Assembly: GCA_017521245.1 (NCBI GenBank)
Contig: JAFXDI010000018.1
Coordinates: 1-64,000 of the forward strand
DNA from: Bacteroidales bacterium
GTDB taxonomy: Bacteria; Bacteroidota; Bacteroidia; Bacteroidales; G3-4614
Reading direction: 5' to 3'
DNA: 64,000 bases
Made by a program: the position numbers and the translations under genes. Numbering within the stretch: position 1 is the first letter of the stretch; every line of letters starts with the position of its first letter. This document shows positions 29,301-36,541 of the stretch, piece by piece. The notes under the pieces were generated by a model. That model did no database searches. It saw nothing but the letters and a program-made list of their open reading frames with translations, and was not told the origin of the DNA.

Positions 29301-30220
29301 GGTAACCACGAGATAGCATTTCGGTCACTTAGGATTTGTTTATATAGAGGTTTTAATTTTGGTAAACGCATTGTCTTGTTTTTTTGTTGTTGATTGTAGA
29401 GATTAATATATTCATTTAATCCCTTAATCTTTATATTACTTTCCTCTATAGTTTTACCTCCGATAATTGCATTGTATATATCTATCTGTTTCTGTGTTAG
29501 TAATGTACTATAGTAGTCAAGTTTGAATATTTCGCATATCTTTGTTACATTGAGATATTCTTTAAACTCGCTATATAGTGTGCCGAATTGTTCTGCTATG
29601 GGAGATTCTTTTAATTTTTCAAACACAGAAATGTTATCTACGAATCTCGGTAGATTCTCATGAATAAGTCTATATGCAATAGCAGTAGACTTATTTTCTG
29701 AAGAATACATATTTTTCCTATTTTCATGAAAACCTATAAAGTATGTAGTAAAATCTTTAAACTCTTCAATAAGTTTCTTTTCTTCATCCTTAGCAAATGA
29801 AATAAGATCTGTCCTTATAAGTTCTTTCTTGTCAATACGCTTAAACCTTTCATCGGTAGTAAATCTATCAACTATTTGCTTGCGAAGGTTTTTGCATACC
29901 TCATCAAATATTTTCTTTTGTATGTCATCTTTAGATTTACATGTATATATATTATAAAATTCCTCTAAAGAATTTTTCTTACCTTCGCTATTGCATGTCA
30001 ATTTAAAGTTTGTAAGAACGTCTTCAATAAATGCCTTATGGTACTCATCTAATATTTTCTTAACAGTTATATAACTATTTGCTCGATGTTGATCTTCTTC
30101 AAGAATTCCGCTTTTGATAATTGAATTTAATGTCTTGCCAACAGGAATTAACTCAAAACGTAAGGTTTTTGATAAAGGATAAACCTTTGTAAAATCTTCA
30201 AATTTTTTAAATGTTTTCAT
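26336..30220 (-). CDS. cas12a: CRISPR effector Cas12a (Cpf1)
   Basis: 1294 aa, full length for the family. RNA-guided DNA endonuclease that matures its own crRNA. Layout by similarity: WED-I at the extreme N-terminus (FTKVYPLSKTLRFELIPVGKT), REC lobe about 25-520, WED-II/PI about 520-700, WED-III to about 880, then RuvC and Nuc. RuvC residues are Asp903 (GIDRGER), Glu996 (VLEDLNQGFKRGR) and Asp1246 (DANGAYNIA); Nuc Arg1209 is in LQIRNSKIG. They align with D917, E1006, D1255 and R1218 of the Francisella enzyme. Lys631 (MVPKCTT) matches the AsCas12a PAM-contact Lys607, so a T-rich PAM is likely. His830 and Lys839 match the pre-crRNA-processing His843 and Lys852. It looks fully active. Confidence 0.99.
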   Translation of the reverse strand: MKTFKKFEDFTKVYPLSKTLRFELIPVGKTLNSIIKSGILEEDQHRANSYITVKKILDEYHKAFIEDVLTNFKLTCNSEGKKNSLEEFYNIYTCKSKDDIQKKIFDEVCKNLRKQIVDRFTTDERFKRIDKKELIRTDLISFAKDEEKKLIEEFKDFTTYFIGFHENRKNMYSSENKSTAIAYRLIHENLPRFVDNISVFEKLKESPIAEQFGTLYSEFKEYLNVTKICEIFKLDYYSTLLTQKQIDIYNAIIGGKTIEESNIKIKGLNEYINLYNQQQKNKTMRLPKLKPLYKQILSDRNAISWLPEQFESDEKVLEAIQKAYQELEEQVLNSQKEEEHSLKHLLQSLENYNLDKVYIRNNQQMTDISQKIFGDYGLISKALMDELKRTIPKKTKKETDENYKERLDKVFKSQGSISIAQINQSIQAYDNDNSNNIQDYFATMGAVNTETLHKENLFIQIQKAYDEAKDILNTPYPTDKKLVQDKESVDKIKNLLDTIKALQHFVKPLLGDGTEAEKDDKFYGEFTALWMELDKITPLYNKVRNYITQKPYSTEKIKLNFKNSSLMKGWDLNKEEDNTTIILRKDGLYYLAIMDKKHNKVFNVKNTPNTGECFEKLEYKYFKDLTTMVPKCTTQLNEVKTHFSTHTSPYIIKKDVFSSEFTITKDEYDLNNVLYNGNKKFQIGYLRQTRDEKGYKEALSNWIRFCLRFLLHYKSTLVYDISSFCSESKIKSYTSVDEFYKEINLYLYNISFRNVSVDYINDLVNEEKIYLFQIYNKDFSPYSKGTPNLHTLYWKMLFDERNISNVVYKLNGEAEVFFRKSSIDCVRPTHAANQSISNKNELNTKKESTFAYDLIKNKRYTVNKFQFHVPITMNFKSIGNNNINQLVNEYIKQAEDLHIIGIDRGERHLLYLSVIDIKGNIKEQYSLNEIINEYNGNRYVTNYHNILTKREDDRVKSRQSWQTIENIKELKEGYLSQVIHKISELMIKYNAIIVLEDLNQGFKRGRQKVESSVYQQFEKKLIDKLNYLADKKRQAEEPGGILNAYQLTNKFESFKRIGKQNGFIYYVPAWNTSKIDPVTGFVNLFDTRYETINKAKEFFNKFDVIQYNEEMDWFEFICDYSNFSPLKYEGSRTQWRICSVGNRIETTRDKTKNSNWSSREIVLNDEFKILFKNKGISISSNIKEEISKQNDAKFFKELLHLFKLTLQIRNSKIGSDIDYLQSPVADINGTFYNSEICDNSLPQNADANGAYNIARKGLWIVRQIKTSDNLKDIKLAISNKEWLEFAQSKPYLNV

Positions 30221-30272
30221 AATTATATAAGTTTATTGTTAAATATATCAACATAAGTTTAAAATACTTTTT

Positions 30273-30280
30273 CAAATTTA
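30273..30280 (-). promoter_or_regulatory. Candidate -7 element for the cas12a operon
   Basis: TAAATTTG on the minus strand fits TAnnTTTG and lies 52 bp before the cas12a start codon. No convincing -33 element is seen in this very AT-rich stretch, so this is tentative. Confidence 0.35.
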
Positions 30281-30373
30281 ATGTTTTTATTTTATTAATA
30301 TAAGATAAATTAAAAATCAAGTTATCTTTATATAATTATTTATTTCTAAATAAAATTATTGTTAAAGTTAAAA

Positions 30374-30399
30374 ACAATCTCGGGATTTCCCGAGATTGT
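30374..30399 (-). terminator. Perfect inverted repeat and T run, probable terminator upstream of cas12a
   Basis: ACAATCTCGGGA and TCCCGAGATTGT are exact inverted repeats around two bases. On the minus strand the stem is followed by TTTTT. It can end the transcript of the regulator/micropeptide cassette before cas12a. Confidence 0.7.
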
Positions 30400-30400
30400 G

Positions 30401-30422
30401 AAACTGCTCTCGAGAGCAGTTT
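30401..30422. repeat. 22-bp perfect palindrome beside the terminator
   Basis: AAACTGCTCTC followed by its exact reverse complement GAGAGCAGTTT, one base from the preceding hairpin. It could be an operator or a second hairpin of the same RNA. Its GC content stands out in AT-rich DNA. Confidence 0.85.
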
Positions 30423-30541
30423 TAAAGTCAAAGTTTCATTTTCACAACTACCAGAATATATCAAAACACCTATTTATTAACTTAAGAAAATGATAAAAAG
30501 AACAATTAAAAGCAAACAAAAATATTAAACTTTGACTTTAA
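30422..30541. repeat. 15-bp perfect inverted repeat spanning 120 bp
   Basis: TTAAAGTCAAAGTTT at 30422-30436 is the exact reverse complement of AAACTTTGACTTTAA at 30527-30541. The left arm abuts the 22-bp palindrome. As RNA it would close a 90-nt loop; as DNA it could be the ends of a small non-autonomous element or a two-site operator. Together with the other two elements it occupies the 358-bp gap between the regulator and cas12a. Confidence 0.75.
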
Positions 30542-30578
30542 TATATATAACTATCCTATATATTTATTTAATAAATTT

Positions 30579-30800
30579 CTATACATTACTATTTAGAGTA
30601 TTACTTAAATCATTTGCAACAATATCAATCCTCAATTTCAGCACCTCGCATATTGCCAATAGACTTCTTAAAGAACAGAGTTTACCATGCTCAATATTAA
30701 CCATACTATTTTGAGTTATCCCTGCCTTTTCAGCAACATAACTCTTTGTAAAGCCCAACTCCTTACGTCTCTTTTTTAAACAATATGCTATCCTCTCCAT
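30579..30800 (-). CDS. Small XRE-type helix-turn-helix regulator
   Basis: 73 aa, almost entirely one HTH_3 domain: YCLKKRRKELGFTKSYVAEK with the recognition helix following in AGITQNSMVNIEHGK, then LLAICEVLKLRI. There is no effector domain, so it is probably a simple DNA-binding repressor or the antitoxin-like member of a small cassette. It lies 26 bp after three micropeptide genes and 358 bp upstream of cas12a on the same strand. Control of the cassette promoter, and possibly of cas12a, is a hypothesis. Confidence 0.9.
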   Translation of the reverse strand: MERIAYCLKKRRKELGFTKSYVAEKAGITQNSMVNIEHGKLCSLRSLLAICEVLKLRIDIVANDLSNTLNSNV

Positions 30801-30826
30801 ACATTAAACTAATAACTGATAACCGA

Positions 30827-30913
30827 CTATTCTCCCCATCTGTCACCCCCACCGGTAATTTGTCCGAAAACATTTAGCAGAAGTACTGCTATTACAATTG
30901 CTGCAAATAACAT
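30827..30913 (-). CDS. Micropeptide 3, 28 aa, hydrophobic with polar tail
   Basis: Reads MLFAAIVIAVLLLNVFGQIT followed by a Gly-rich charged end (GGGDRWGE). One predicted membrane helix of about 16 residues. A GGAGG Shine-Dalgarno lies about 11 bp upstream, inside the end of micropeptide 2, whose stop codon is one base away from this start, so the two are probably coupled. I recognise no family. Confidence 0.6.
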   Translation of the reverse strand: MLFAAIVIAVLLLNVFGQITGGGDRWGE

Positions 30914-30914
30914 A

Positions 30915-30992
30915 CTATAAATCTCCTCCTTTACCTAATACAGCATCTAAAAATAAGAGTGCTAAACCAATGTAGATTAATATTTCAAACAT
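30915..30992 (-). CDS. Micropeptide 2, 25 aa, hydrophobic
   Basis: Reads MFEILIYIGLALLFLDAVLG and ends KGGDL. One predicted membrane helix. No clear Shine-Dalgarno; the upstream bases are the TTAGTTGTTAGTT-like sequence seen at several gene ends here. Its codons include the GGAGG used by the next gene. No family recognised. Confidence 0.5.
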   Translation of the reverse strand: MFEILIYIGLALLFLDAVLGKGGDL

Positions 30993-31014
30993 AACTAACA
31001 ACTAATAACTATTT

Positions 31015-31092
31015 TTAGTAGTCCATCTTACAAACTATACCAACAACACAATGAACAACTATTACTCCTACAATTGCAAATAAAGCTCCCAT
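31015..31092 (-). CDS. Micropeptide 1, 25 aa, hydrophobic
   Basis: Reads MGALFAIVGVIVVHCVVGIV and ends CKMDY. One predicted membrane helix. It has AAAGGAGG 5 bp before the ATG, an unusually strong Shine-Dalgarno for this phylum, which argues it is translated. First gene of the cassette. No family recognised. Confidence 0.6.
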   Translation of the reverse strand: MGALFAIVGVIVVHCVVGIVCKMDY

Positions 31093-31166
31093 AATTACCT
31101 CCTTTTTAATCTGTTTAATTAACTTTTAAATATTATTTAAATATTGTTTTGTTCTCTTTTCTGATA

Positions 31167-31201
31167 CAAAAGTAGTAGGGTGTATATGCCAAATCGTGGC
31201 A
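31167..31201 (-). promoter_or_regulatory. Promoter with inverted repeat upstream of the micropeptide cassette
   Basis: Minus-strand TACTTTTG (31167-31174) fits the -7 box. At 31187-31201 TGCCA and TGGCA flank AATCG, an inverted repeat placed where the -33 region would be. It is a plausible binding site for the XRE protein (autorepression), not shown. Confidence 0.5.
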
Positions 31202-31224
31202 CAAGTAAAAAATAAAACAAAAAA

Positions 31225-31252
31225 AATGAGAAAAACTTTTGTTTCCCTCATT
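31225..31252 (-). terminator. Terminator after the DEAD-box helicase gene
   Basis: On the minus strand AATGAG, GGAAAC, an AAAA loop, GTTTTT and CTCATT form a stem with two G-U pairs, followed by eight T. It lies about 105 bp past the helicase stop and isolates it from the micropeptide cassette. Confidence 0.75.
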
Positions 31253-31356
31253 AAATTATGAATTATTTATATTTGTTGGCAGATTTAACAAGCGAATGTT
31301 TGTTAACTAACATCTAACAACTACACATAGGGCGGTTGAGCTTACAAAGCCGACAA

Positions 31357-32601
31357 CTAACAACTTTTCCCTTTTTTCTTAAAGAATGGTCTCTTCTTTC
31401 CTTTGTATTTATAGTTTTTAAACTTCTTGGGTTTGTTTACCGAAGGGGTATATTCAGGAACTTCGCCTAACTCTTGGGGTAGAGCAATCTTTTCAACCTC
31501 ACGCTCAAGAAAACGCTCAATCTTGCCAAACTTATCTTGTTCCTCTTTCGATATAAAAGTAATAGCTTCTCCCTCGGCATTTGCTCTTGCAGTTCTACCT
31601 ATACGATGAATATAATCCTCAGGATCGTGCGGAACATCGTAGTTAATAACCAATCCAATGTCTGTAATATCAATACCTCTCGAAACAATATCGGTAGCCA
31701 CAAGAATTGAAACTTTCCCATTCTTAAAGTCAAGCATCACCTCATCGCGTTCGCTCTGTTCAAGGTCTGAGTGCATAGCCCTTACATTATATTTCATACG
31801 TTTAAGGCGGTGAGCAAGGTCTTTAACTTTAATCTTTGAAGATGAAAATATAATGGTTTTACTCTCAACGGGGGTAGAGAATATATGTTCAATCAATCCA
31901 ATCTTTTGAGGCTCATAGCAAACGTATGCCATCTGTTTAATAGCCTCGTTAGGTTTCGAGATTGCAATATTAATTTCAGCAGGATTGTTCAGTATATTTT
32001 TTGCCAATGTTCTAATTTTAACAGGCATAGTTGCCGAAAATAACAGAGTTTGTCGCTTCTTGGGTAGGTATTTCGATATTTTCATAATATCATCATAGAA
32101 CCCCATATCCAACATCCTGTCAGCCTCGTCCAATACTAAATACTCAACACTATCAAGTGATATTTTGCTATTAATAAGATGCGAAATCATTCTACCGGGA
32201 GTAGCAATTATAACATCGGCACCTTTGTTAAAAGCCCTAAGTTGTTGATCCCATTGAGCACCGTCGCCACCACCCGATACCGATAGGGTAGAAATTGGCA
32301 TAAAGTACGAGAAACCTTCAAACTGCATATCAATTTGTGATGCTAATTCGCGTGTTGGAGCAATAATAATAGCCCTTACTGCATCCTTGTCTCCCTCAAC
32401 CTTATGCCTCATAATTAGGTTTAACAGAGGTAGAATATATGCAGCAGTTTTTCCAGTACCAGTTTGAGCACATGCAATAATATCACGTCCCTCCAATACC
32501 ACAGGAATAGTTTGCTCTTGTATAGGTGTAGCCTCAATAAAGTTCATGGCATCAAGTCCATCAAGAACTTCAGGCTCAAGGTCTAAATCCTCAAATCTCA
32601 T
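31357..32601 (-). CDS. DEAD-box ATP-dependent RNA helicase (RhlE-like)
   Basis: 414 aa. Unwinds RNA duplexes in ribosome assembly or mRNA decay. Motifs in order: Q-motif TPIQEQTIP, Walker A AQTGTGKTAAY, PTRELA, TPGR, DEAD in VLDEADRML, SAT, then the second RecA lobe with ATDIVSRGIDI and HRIGRTAR. A short Lys/Arg-rich tail (KKFKNYKYKGKKRPFFKKKG) probably binds RNA. Divergent from metF. Confidence 0.95.
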   Translation of the reverse strand: MRFEDLDLEPEVLDGLDAMNFIEATPIQEQTIPVVLEGRDIIACAQTGTGKTAAYILPLLNLIMRHKVEGDKDAVRAIIIAPTRELASQIDMQFEGFSYFMPISTLSVSGGGDGAQWDQQLRAFNKGADVIIATPGRMISHLINSKISLDSVEYLVLDEADRMLDMGFYDDIMKISKYLPKKRQTLLFSATMPVKIRTLAKNILNNPAEINIAISKPNEAIKQMAYVCYEPQKIGLIEHIFSTPVESKTIIFSSSKIKVKDLAHRLKRMKYNVRAMHSDLEQSERDEVMLDFKNGKVSILVATDIVSRGIDITDIGLVINYDVPHDPEDYIHRIGRTARANAEGEAITFISKEEQDKFGKIERFLEREVEKIALPQELGEVPEYTPSVNKPKKFKNYKYKGKKRPFFKKKGKSC

Positions 32602-32739
32602 TTTGTATATTAAATGTCAAAATAGTTATACAAACACCAAAATTACAAAAAATATCTAATATTTTTAAACTAAATATCCTGCCCAACTATATACATTCAA
32701 TTAAAAATATTATTTTTGCGTAATATAAAATAATTAAAG

Positions 32740-33690
32740 ATGAAAGTAACAGAGTTAATCACGAATAGTCCACAAACAACATTCTCGTTTGAAGTGTTAC
32801 CACCATTAAAAGGTAACGGAATTGAGAAAGTGTTTAAAACAATTGATCGACTTCGTGAATTTAATCCTAAATATATCAATATAACCACTCATCGTAGTGA
32901 GTATATTTATAAGGAGGCTGAAGGTGGTTTGTTTCAGAGAATAGCAGTTCGCACACGTCCTGGAACAGTAGCCCTTGCTGCGGCCATCCAACACAAGTAC
33001 GATATTACAGCAGTACCACATATAATATGTAGTGGATTTTCAAAAGCAGAAATAGAGTATTCGTTAATTGACCTAAACTTTTTAGGAATACACAACTTAC
33101 TATTGTTACGTGGTGATAAGGCAAAGCACGAAGCACGTTTCATTCCTGAACCAGACGGACACTCTCACGCAATAGAGTTACAAAGTCAGGTAAACGATTT
33201 TAATAAAGGATTTTTTATTGATGGCTCACAGGCGGTAATAAATACACCTTTCTCGTACGGAGTTGCAGGTTACCCTGAAAAACACGATGAAGCACCTAAT
33301 ATTGATCAAGATCTTAAACGTCTAAAAGATAAGGTTGATAATGGAGCAGATTATGTAGTAACACAAATGTTCTTTGACAACTCAAAATATTTTGAGTTTG
33401 TTGAACGTTGCCGAGCAATAGGAATAACAGCACCAATCATTCCAGGAATAAAACCCATAGTATTTGCAAGTCAGTTGAATGTATTGCCAAAGGTATTCCA
33501 TGTTGATTTGCCCGATGCATTAGCCGAAGAGTTAGCAAAATGCAAAGATGATGCAGCAGCAAAACAAGTAGGAGTTGAGTGGTGTACAATGCAGGCAAAA
33601 GAGTTAAAGGCAAAAGGAGTACCAAGCATACACTTCTATTCGTTAATGGCAACTGAGAGTGTGGCACAAGTAGCAAAAGCAGTATATTAA
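32740..33690 (+). CDS. metF: 5,10-methylenetetrahydrofolate reductase
   Basis: 316 aa. Reduces methylene-THF to methyl-THF for methionine synthesis using FAD. The N-terminus TTFSFEVLPPLKG, the GDKAKHEA segment (usually RGD) and GADYVVTQMFFDNSKYFEFVERC are typical. A -7-like TATTTTTG lies at 32711-32718. It precedes holB by 10 bp, so the two may be cotranscribed, though their roles are unrelated. Confidence 0.96.
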   Translation: MKVTELITNSPQTTFSFEVLPPLKGNGIEKVFKTIDRLREFNPKYINITTHRSEYIYKEAEGGLFQRIAVRTRPGTVALAAAIQHKYDITAVPHIICSGFSKAEIEYSLIDLNFLGIHNLLLLRGDKAKHEARFIPEPDGHSHAIELQSQVNDFNKGFFIDGSQAVINTPFSYGVAGYPEKHDEAPNIDQDLKRLKDKVDNGADYVVTQMFFDNSKYFEFVERCRAIGITAPIIPGIKPIVFASQLNVLPKVFHVDLPDALAEELAKCKDDAAAKQVGVEWCTMQAKELKAKGVPSIHFYSLMATESVAQVAKAVY

Positions 33691-33700
33691 AATAAATTAG

Positions 33701-34837
33701 ATGTTTTTTAAGGATATAATAGGACACGAGGAGATAAAGCAGCATTTGTTGCAATCGGTAGCAGAGAATAAAATACCTCATGCTCAACTCTTTTGTGGTC
33801 CCGATGGAGTAGGTAAGTTTGCAATGGCAATAGCCTATGCACGATATTTAAATTGTACAGGACGTAAGCCAGGCGATACAGATGCTTGTGGTGAGTGTCC
33901 ATCGTGCCGACAAATAACCTCGATGATGCATCCCGATATCCACTATGTATTCCCTATATATAAAACATCATCACCTAAACGAGCAATATCAGACGACTAT
34001 ATAAAAGAGTGGCGTAGGATGGTCTCTGAAACAAAATATATCTCTATTGAGGGATGGTTAGAAGAGATAAAGGCTGAAAACTCACAACCTCAAATATATG
34101 TAGATGAAAGCCAACAGATAATACGAAAACTCTCATATAAAAGTTTTGAGTCAGAATACAAAGTAATGATAATATGGTTGCCCGAGTTGATGAATGAGCA
34201 GTGTGCAAACAAACTCTTAAAGATATTAGAGGAGCCATACGAAAAGACAATATTCTTACTTGTATCAAACCGTCCCGATAAACTGTTGACAACAATCCTG
34301 TCGCGAACACAACCAATACACTTCAAGGGATTGCCTCACAATTTAATATCGCAAACTTTGCAAGAGAGATTTTCTGTCGATGCCGAAGCCGCTGATGCAG
34401 TTACCCGATTATCATCAGGAAGTTATCTCCGAGCATTGGAGTTGATGAAGCAAACAGGCGAGAATAAACAATTCTTCGATTTCTTTGTACAGATGATGCG
34501 TTTAGCTTACGCACGTAAAATAAAGGAGATGAAGATTTGGAGCGAAGAGGTAGCAAAACTTGGACGCGAAGCAGAAAAACGCTTCTTGCAATATTGTCAG
34601 AGGATGATACGCGAGAACTATATATATAATACTCGCATACCATCAATCATATATCTAACGCCCGAAGAGCGAAACTTCTCAACACGTTTCGCCCCATTCA
34701 TAAACGAGAAGAACGTAATACAGATAATGGAAGAGTTAGGAAGAGCCGAGAGCGACATATCGCGTAATGCAAGTGGAGCAATAGTGTTCTTCGACCTCTC
34801 TATAAAAATGATATTATTAATTAAACGAGCAACTTAA
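33701..34837 (+). CDS. holB: DNA polymerase III delta-prime subunit
   Basis: 378 aa. Clamp-loader subunit. FKDIIGHEEIKQHLLQSV, a Walker A-like GPDGVGKFAMAIA, the zinc-module cysteines CGECPSC and the KLLKILEEPYEKTIFLL sensor region identify it. The basic C-terminal helical domain follows. It sits 10 bp after metF. Confidence 0.95.
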   Translation: MFFKDIIGHEEIKQHLLQSVAENKIPHAQLFCGPDGVGKFAMAIAYARYLNCTGRKPGDTDACGECPSCRQITSMMHPDIHYVFPIYKTSSPKRAISDDYIKEWRRMVSETKYISIEGWLEEIKAENSQPQIYVDESQQIIRKLSYKSFESEYKVMIIWLPELMNEQCANKLLKILEEPYEKTIFLLVSNRPDKLLTTILSRTQPIHFKGLPHNLISQTLQERFSVDAEAADAVTRLSSGSYLRALELMKQTGENKQFFDFFVQMMRLAYARKIKEMKIWSEEVAKLGREAEKRFLQYCQRMIRENYIYNTRIPSIIYLTPEERNFSTRFAPFINEKNVIQIMEELGRAESDISRNASGAIVFFDLSIKMILLIKRAT

Positions 34838-34916
34838 TATAAATTAAAAATTAGAAATTAGGGATTATCCAAATAATATAAACAATTACCCATTCCTAAT
34901 TCCTCATTAAATTAAA

Positions 34917-35597
34917 ATGAACAAGGTATCGGACAACCCTTTAAAAAACCGAGATGATATAAGTGGCAGAACAATGCCATTAATAATTGTTACAGCGCTC
35001 TTTGTAACACTCTATCTCGTATCAAACATTATGGCAGTAAAAGTAATAGGTATAGCAGACCTATTCTACTTTGATGCAGGAACAATAACCTTTCCACTCG
35101 CATATATGTTAGGCGATGTGCTAACCGAAATATGGGGGTATCGTACAGCCAAACGTGTAATATGGATGACATTCTTTTGTAATATACTTATGGTGGTGTG
35201 TACCCAAATAGGAGTGTGGTTACCTGCACCTGATCATCTACAAGAGACCACAAATGCCTATAACCATATATTCTCATACGTTCCACGAATAGTATTAGCA
35301 TCACTCGTTGGCTTCTTGTGTGGCGAACTCTCAAATGCTTGGTTTATGGAGCGAATAAAAAAGTGGACAAACGGGCGTTATCTATGGATACGAACAATAG
35401 GAAGTTCGGCAATAGGGTATCTATTTGATTCAGTACCATTCGTACTCATAGCATTCTTAGGAGCGGTAACCACAAGAGAACTGCTCTTGATGATTGCACT
35501 GCAATATTTCTTAAAACTATTCATCGAAGCAATATTTGCTACCCCAATGGCGTATGCAGCCATAAGTTATATAAACAAACTATACCTACGCCGATAA
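34917..35597 (+). CDS. yhhQ: YhhQ-family queuosine-precursor transporter (VUT family)
   Basis: 226 aa with 6 predicted membrane segments. YhhQ imports preQ0/preQ1 or queuine for tRNA modification. TALFVTLYLVSNIMAVKVIG, FYFDAGTITFPLAYMLGDVLTEIWGYRTAKRVIW and the late FLKLFIEAIFATPMAY are the family pattern. Its stop overlaps the start of the radical-SAM-like gene by one base, so the two are surely coupled. Confidence 0.92.
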   Translation: MNKVSDNPLKNRDDISGRTMPLIIVTALFVTLYLVSNIMAVKVIGIADLFYFDAGTITFPLAYMLGDVLTEIWGYRTAKRVIWMTFFCNILMVVCTQIGVWLPAPDHLQETTNAYNHIFSYVPRIVLASLVGFLCGELSNAWFMERIKKWTNGRYLWIRTIGSSAIGYLFDSVPFVLIAFLGAVTTRELLLMIALQYFLKLFIEAIFATPMAYAAISYINKLYLRR

Positions 35598-36283
35598 TGC
35601 AACGCTATTCAGTAATAGAAACAAAACTGCCACGAGAATTTATATTGTTGCAGGGTAGGGGATGTGTATGGGAAAAATGCACTTTTTGCGATTATCATAC
35701 CGATACATCAATAAATCCTTACACCATTAACCGTCCCATATTACAGCAAGTAACAGGCAGATACGGAGTATTAGATATAATAAACTCAGGCTCTGCACCC
35801 GAACTCGATACACAAACCATAGAACATATAAAACAGATAGTAAAAGAAAAAAACATACATACCCTATGGTTCGAAGCCCACTATCTATACCGCAACAAGT
35901 TAAAAGAGTTTGCACAGCAATTCTATCCGGCACAAGTAAAATTCCGATGTGGAGTAGAGAGTTTTAATGCACCTTTACGCCAGCAGTGGAACAAAGGAAT
36001 ACCATCACATATAACACCAGCAGATATAGCAAAATATTTTAATGGAGTATGTCTTTTATGTTGCACTACAAACGATACAAAAGAGCGAATATTAAATGAT
36101 ATTGCCCTTGCCGATAAATACTTTGAGTATGCAAGTATAAACCTTTTCTGTAATAACACAACAGCAGAACAACGTAACCAAGAACTTGCCTCTTGGTTTA
36201 TTGCCGAAGTATATCCTATTTTAAAAGATAATCCTAAATTTGAAATTCTGTTAAATAATACTGATCTTGGTGTCGGGTTGTAA
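35597..36283 (+). CDS. Small radical-SAM-like protein coupled to the queuosine transporter
   Basis: 228 aa. GRGCVWEKCTFCDYH gives cysteines in a CX4CX2C spacing, one longer than the classic CX3CX2C. The following elements (LDIINSGSAPELD, IHTLWFEAHYLYR, KFRCGVESFNAPLR, VCLLCC) fit a shortened radical-SAM barrel. The overlap with yhhQ suggests a role in queuosine or queuine salvage. Queuine lyase QueL of Clostridioides is a radical SAM enzyme and is a possible relative, but I cannot show that here. The C-terminus is short and has no accessory domain. Confidence 0.75.
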   Translation: MQRYSVIETKLPREFILLQGRGCVWEKCTFCDYHTDTSINPYTINRPILQQVTGRYGVLDIINSGSAPELDTQTIEHIKQIVKEKNIHTLWFEAHYLYRNKLKEFAQQFYPAQVKFRCGVESFNAPLRQQWNKGIPSHITPADIAKYFNGVCLLCCTTNDTKERILNDIALADKYFEYASINLFCNNTTAEQRNQELASWFIAEVYPILKDNPKFEILLNNTDLGVGL

Positions 36284-36314
36284 TAACGTGTAATCTCAAT
36301 CGTTACTCTCAATT

Positions 36315-36416
36315 TTATATTTGGTCACATACTATTTGTATGCTCTCAGCACCCTTTCCTGTGATCTTGTATCTGTCATACATATCATCATGGTAGTCGT
36401 TATCGTAATGGCTCAT
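36315..36416 (-). CDS. Possible 33-aa ORF, doubtful
   Basis: Reads MSHYDNDYHDDMYDRYKITG and continues to IQIVCDQI. Acidic and Tyr/Asp-rich at the start. It lies in the 258-bp gap between the convergent radical-SAM and phosphatase genes. The upstream Shine-Dalgarno is weak. It may be a small protein, a gene fragment or chance. Confidence 0.25.
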   Translation of the reverse strand: MSHYDNDYHDDMYDRYKITGKGAESIQIVCDQI

Positions 36417-36485
36417 ATTTTAATATCTTTTATATTGCAATAATACTATATGTTATATGCTAAAACAAGGCATAATTAACAAAAA

Positions 36486-36516
36486 AGAGACCGACTTCAT
36501 AACGAAATCGGTCTCT
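36486..36516 (-). terminator. Terminator of the secreted phosphatase gene
   Basis: AGAGACCGA and TCGGTCTCT pair around a 13-nt loop; on the minus strand a TTTTTT run follows. It lies just past the stop at 36542. Confidence 0.9.
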
Positions 36517-36541
36517 CAAATTATTAACTTATTAAGTTTCC

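Noticed and set aside
30221-30578. tracrRNA or anti-repeat near cas12a
   Set aside because: No stretch complementary to the repeat is visible, and Cas12a does not need a tracrRNA.
30532-30714. 60-codon hydrophobic plus-strand ORF antisense to the XRE gene
   Set aside because: Starts with TTG, lies inside the inverted-repeat region and opposite a clear HTH gene, with no Shine-Dalgarno.
31187-31201. Sigma-54 promoter because of TGGCAC
   Set aside because: The required TTGC partner at the correct spacing is missing on both strands; the inverted repeat is better explained as an operator.
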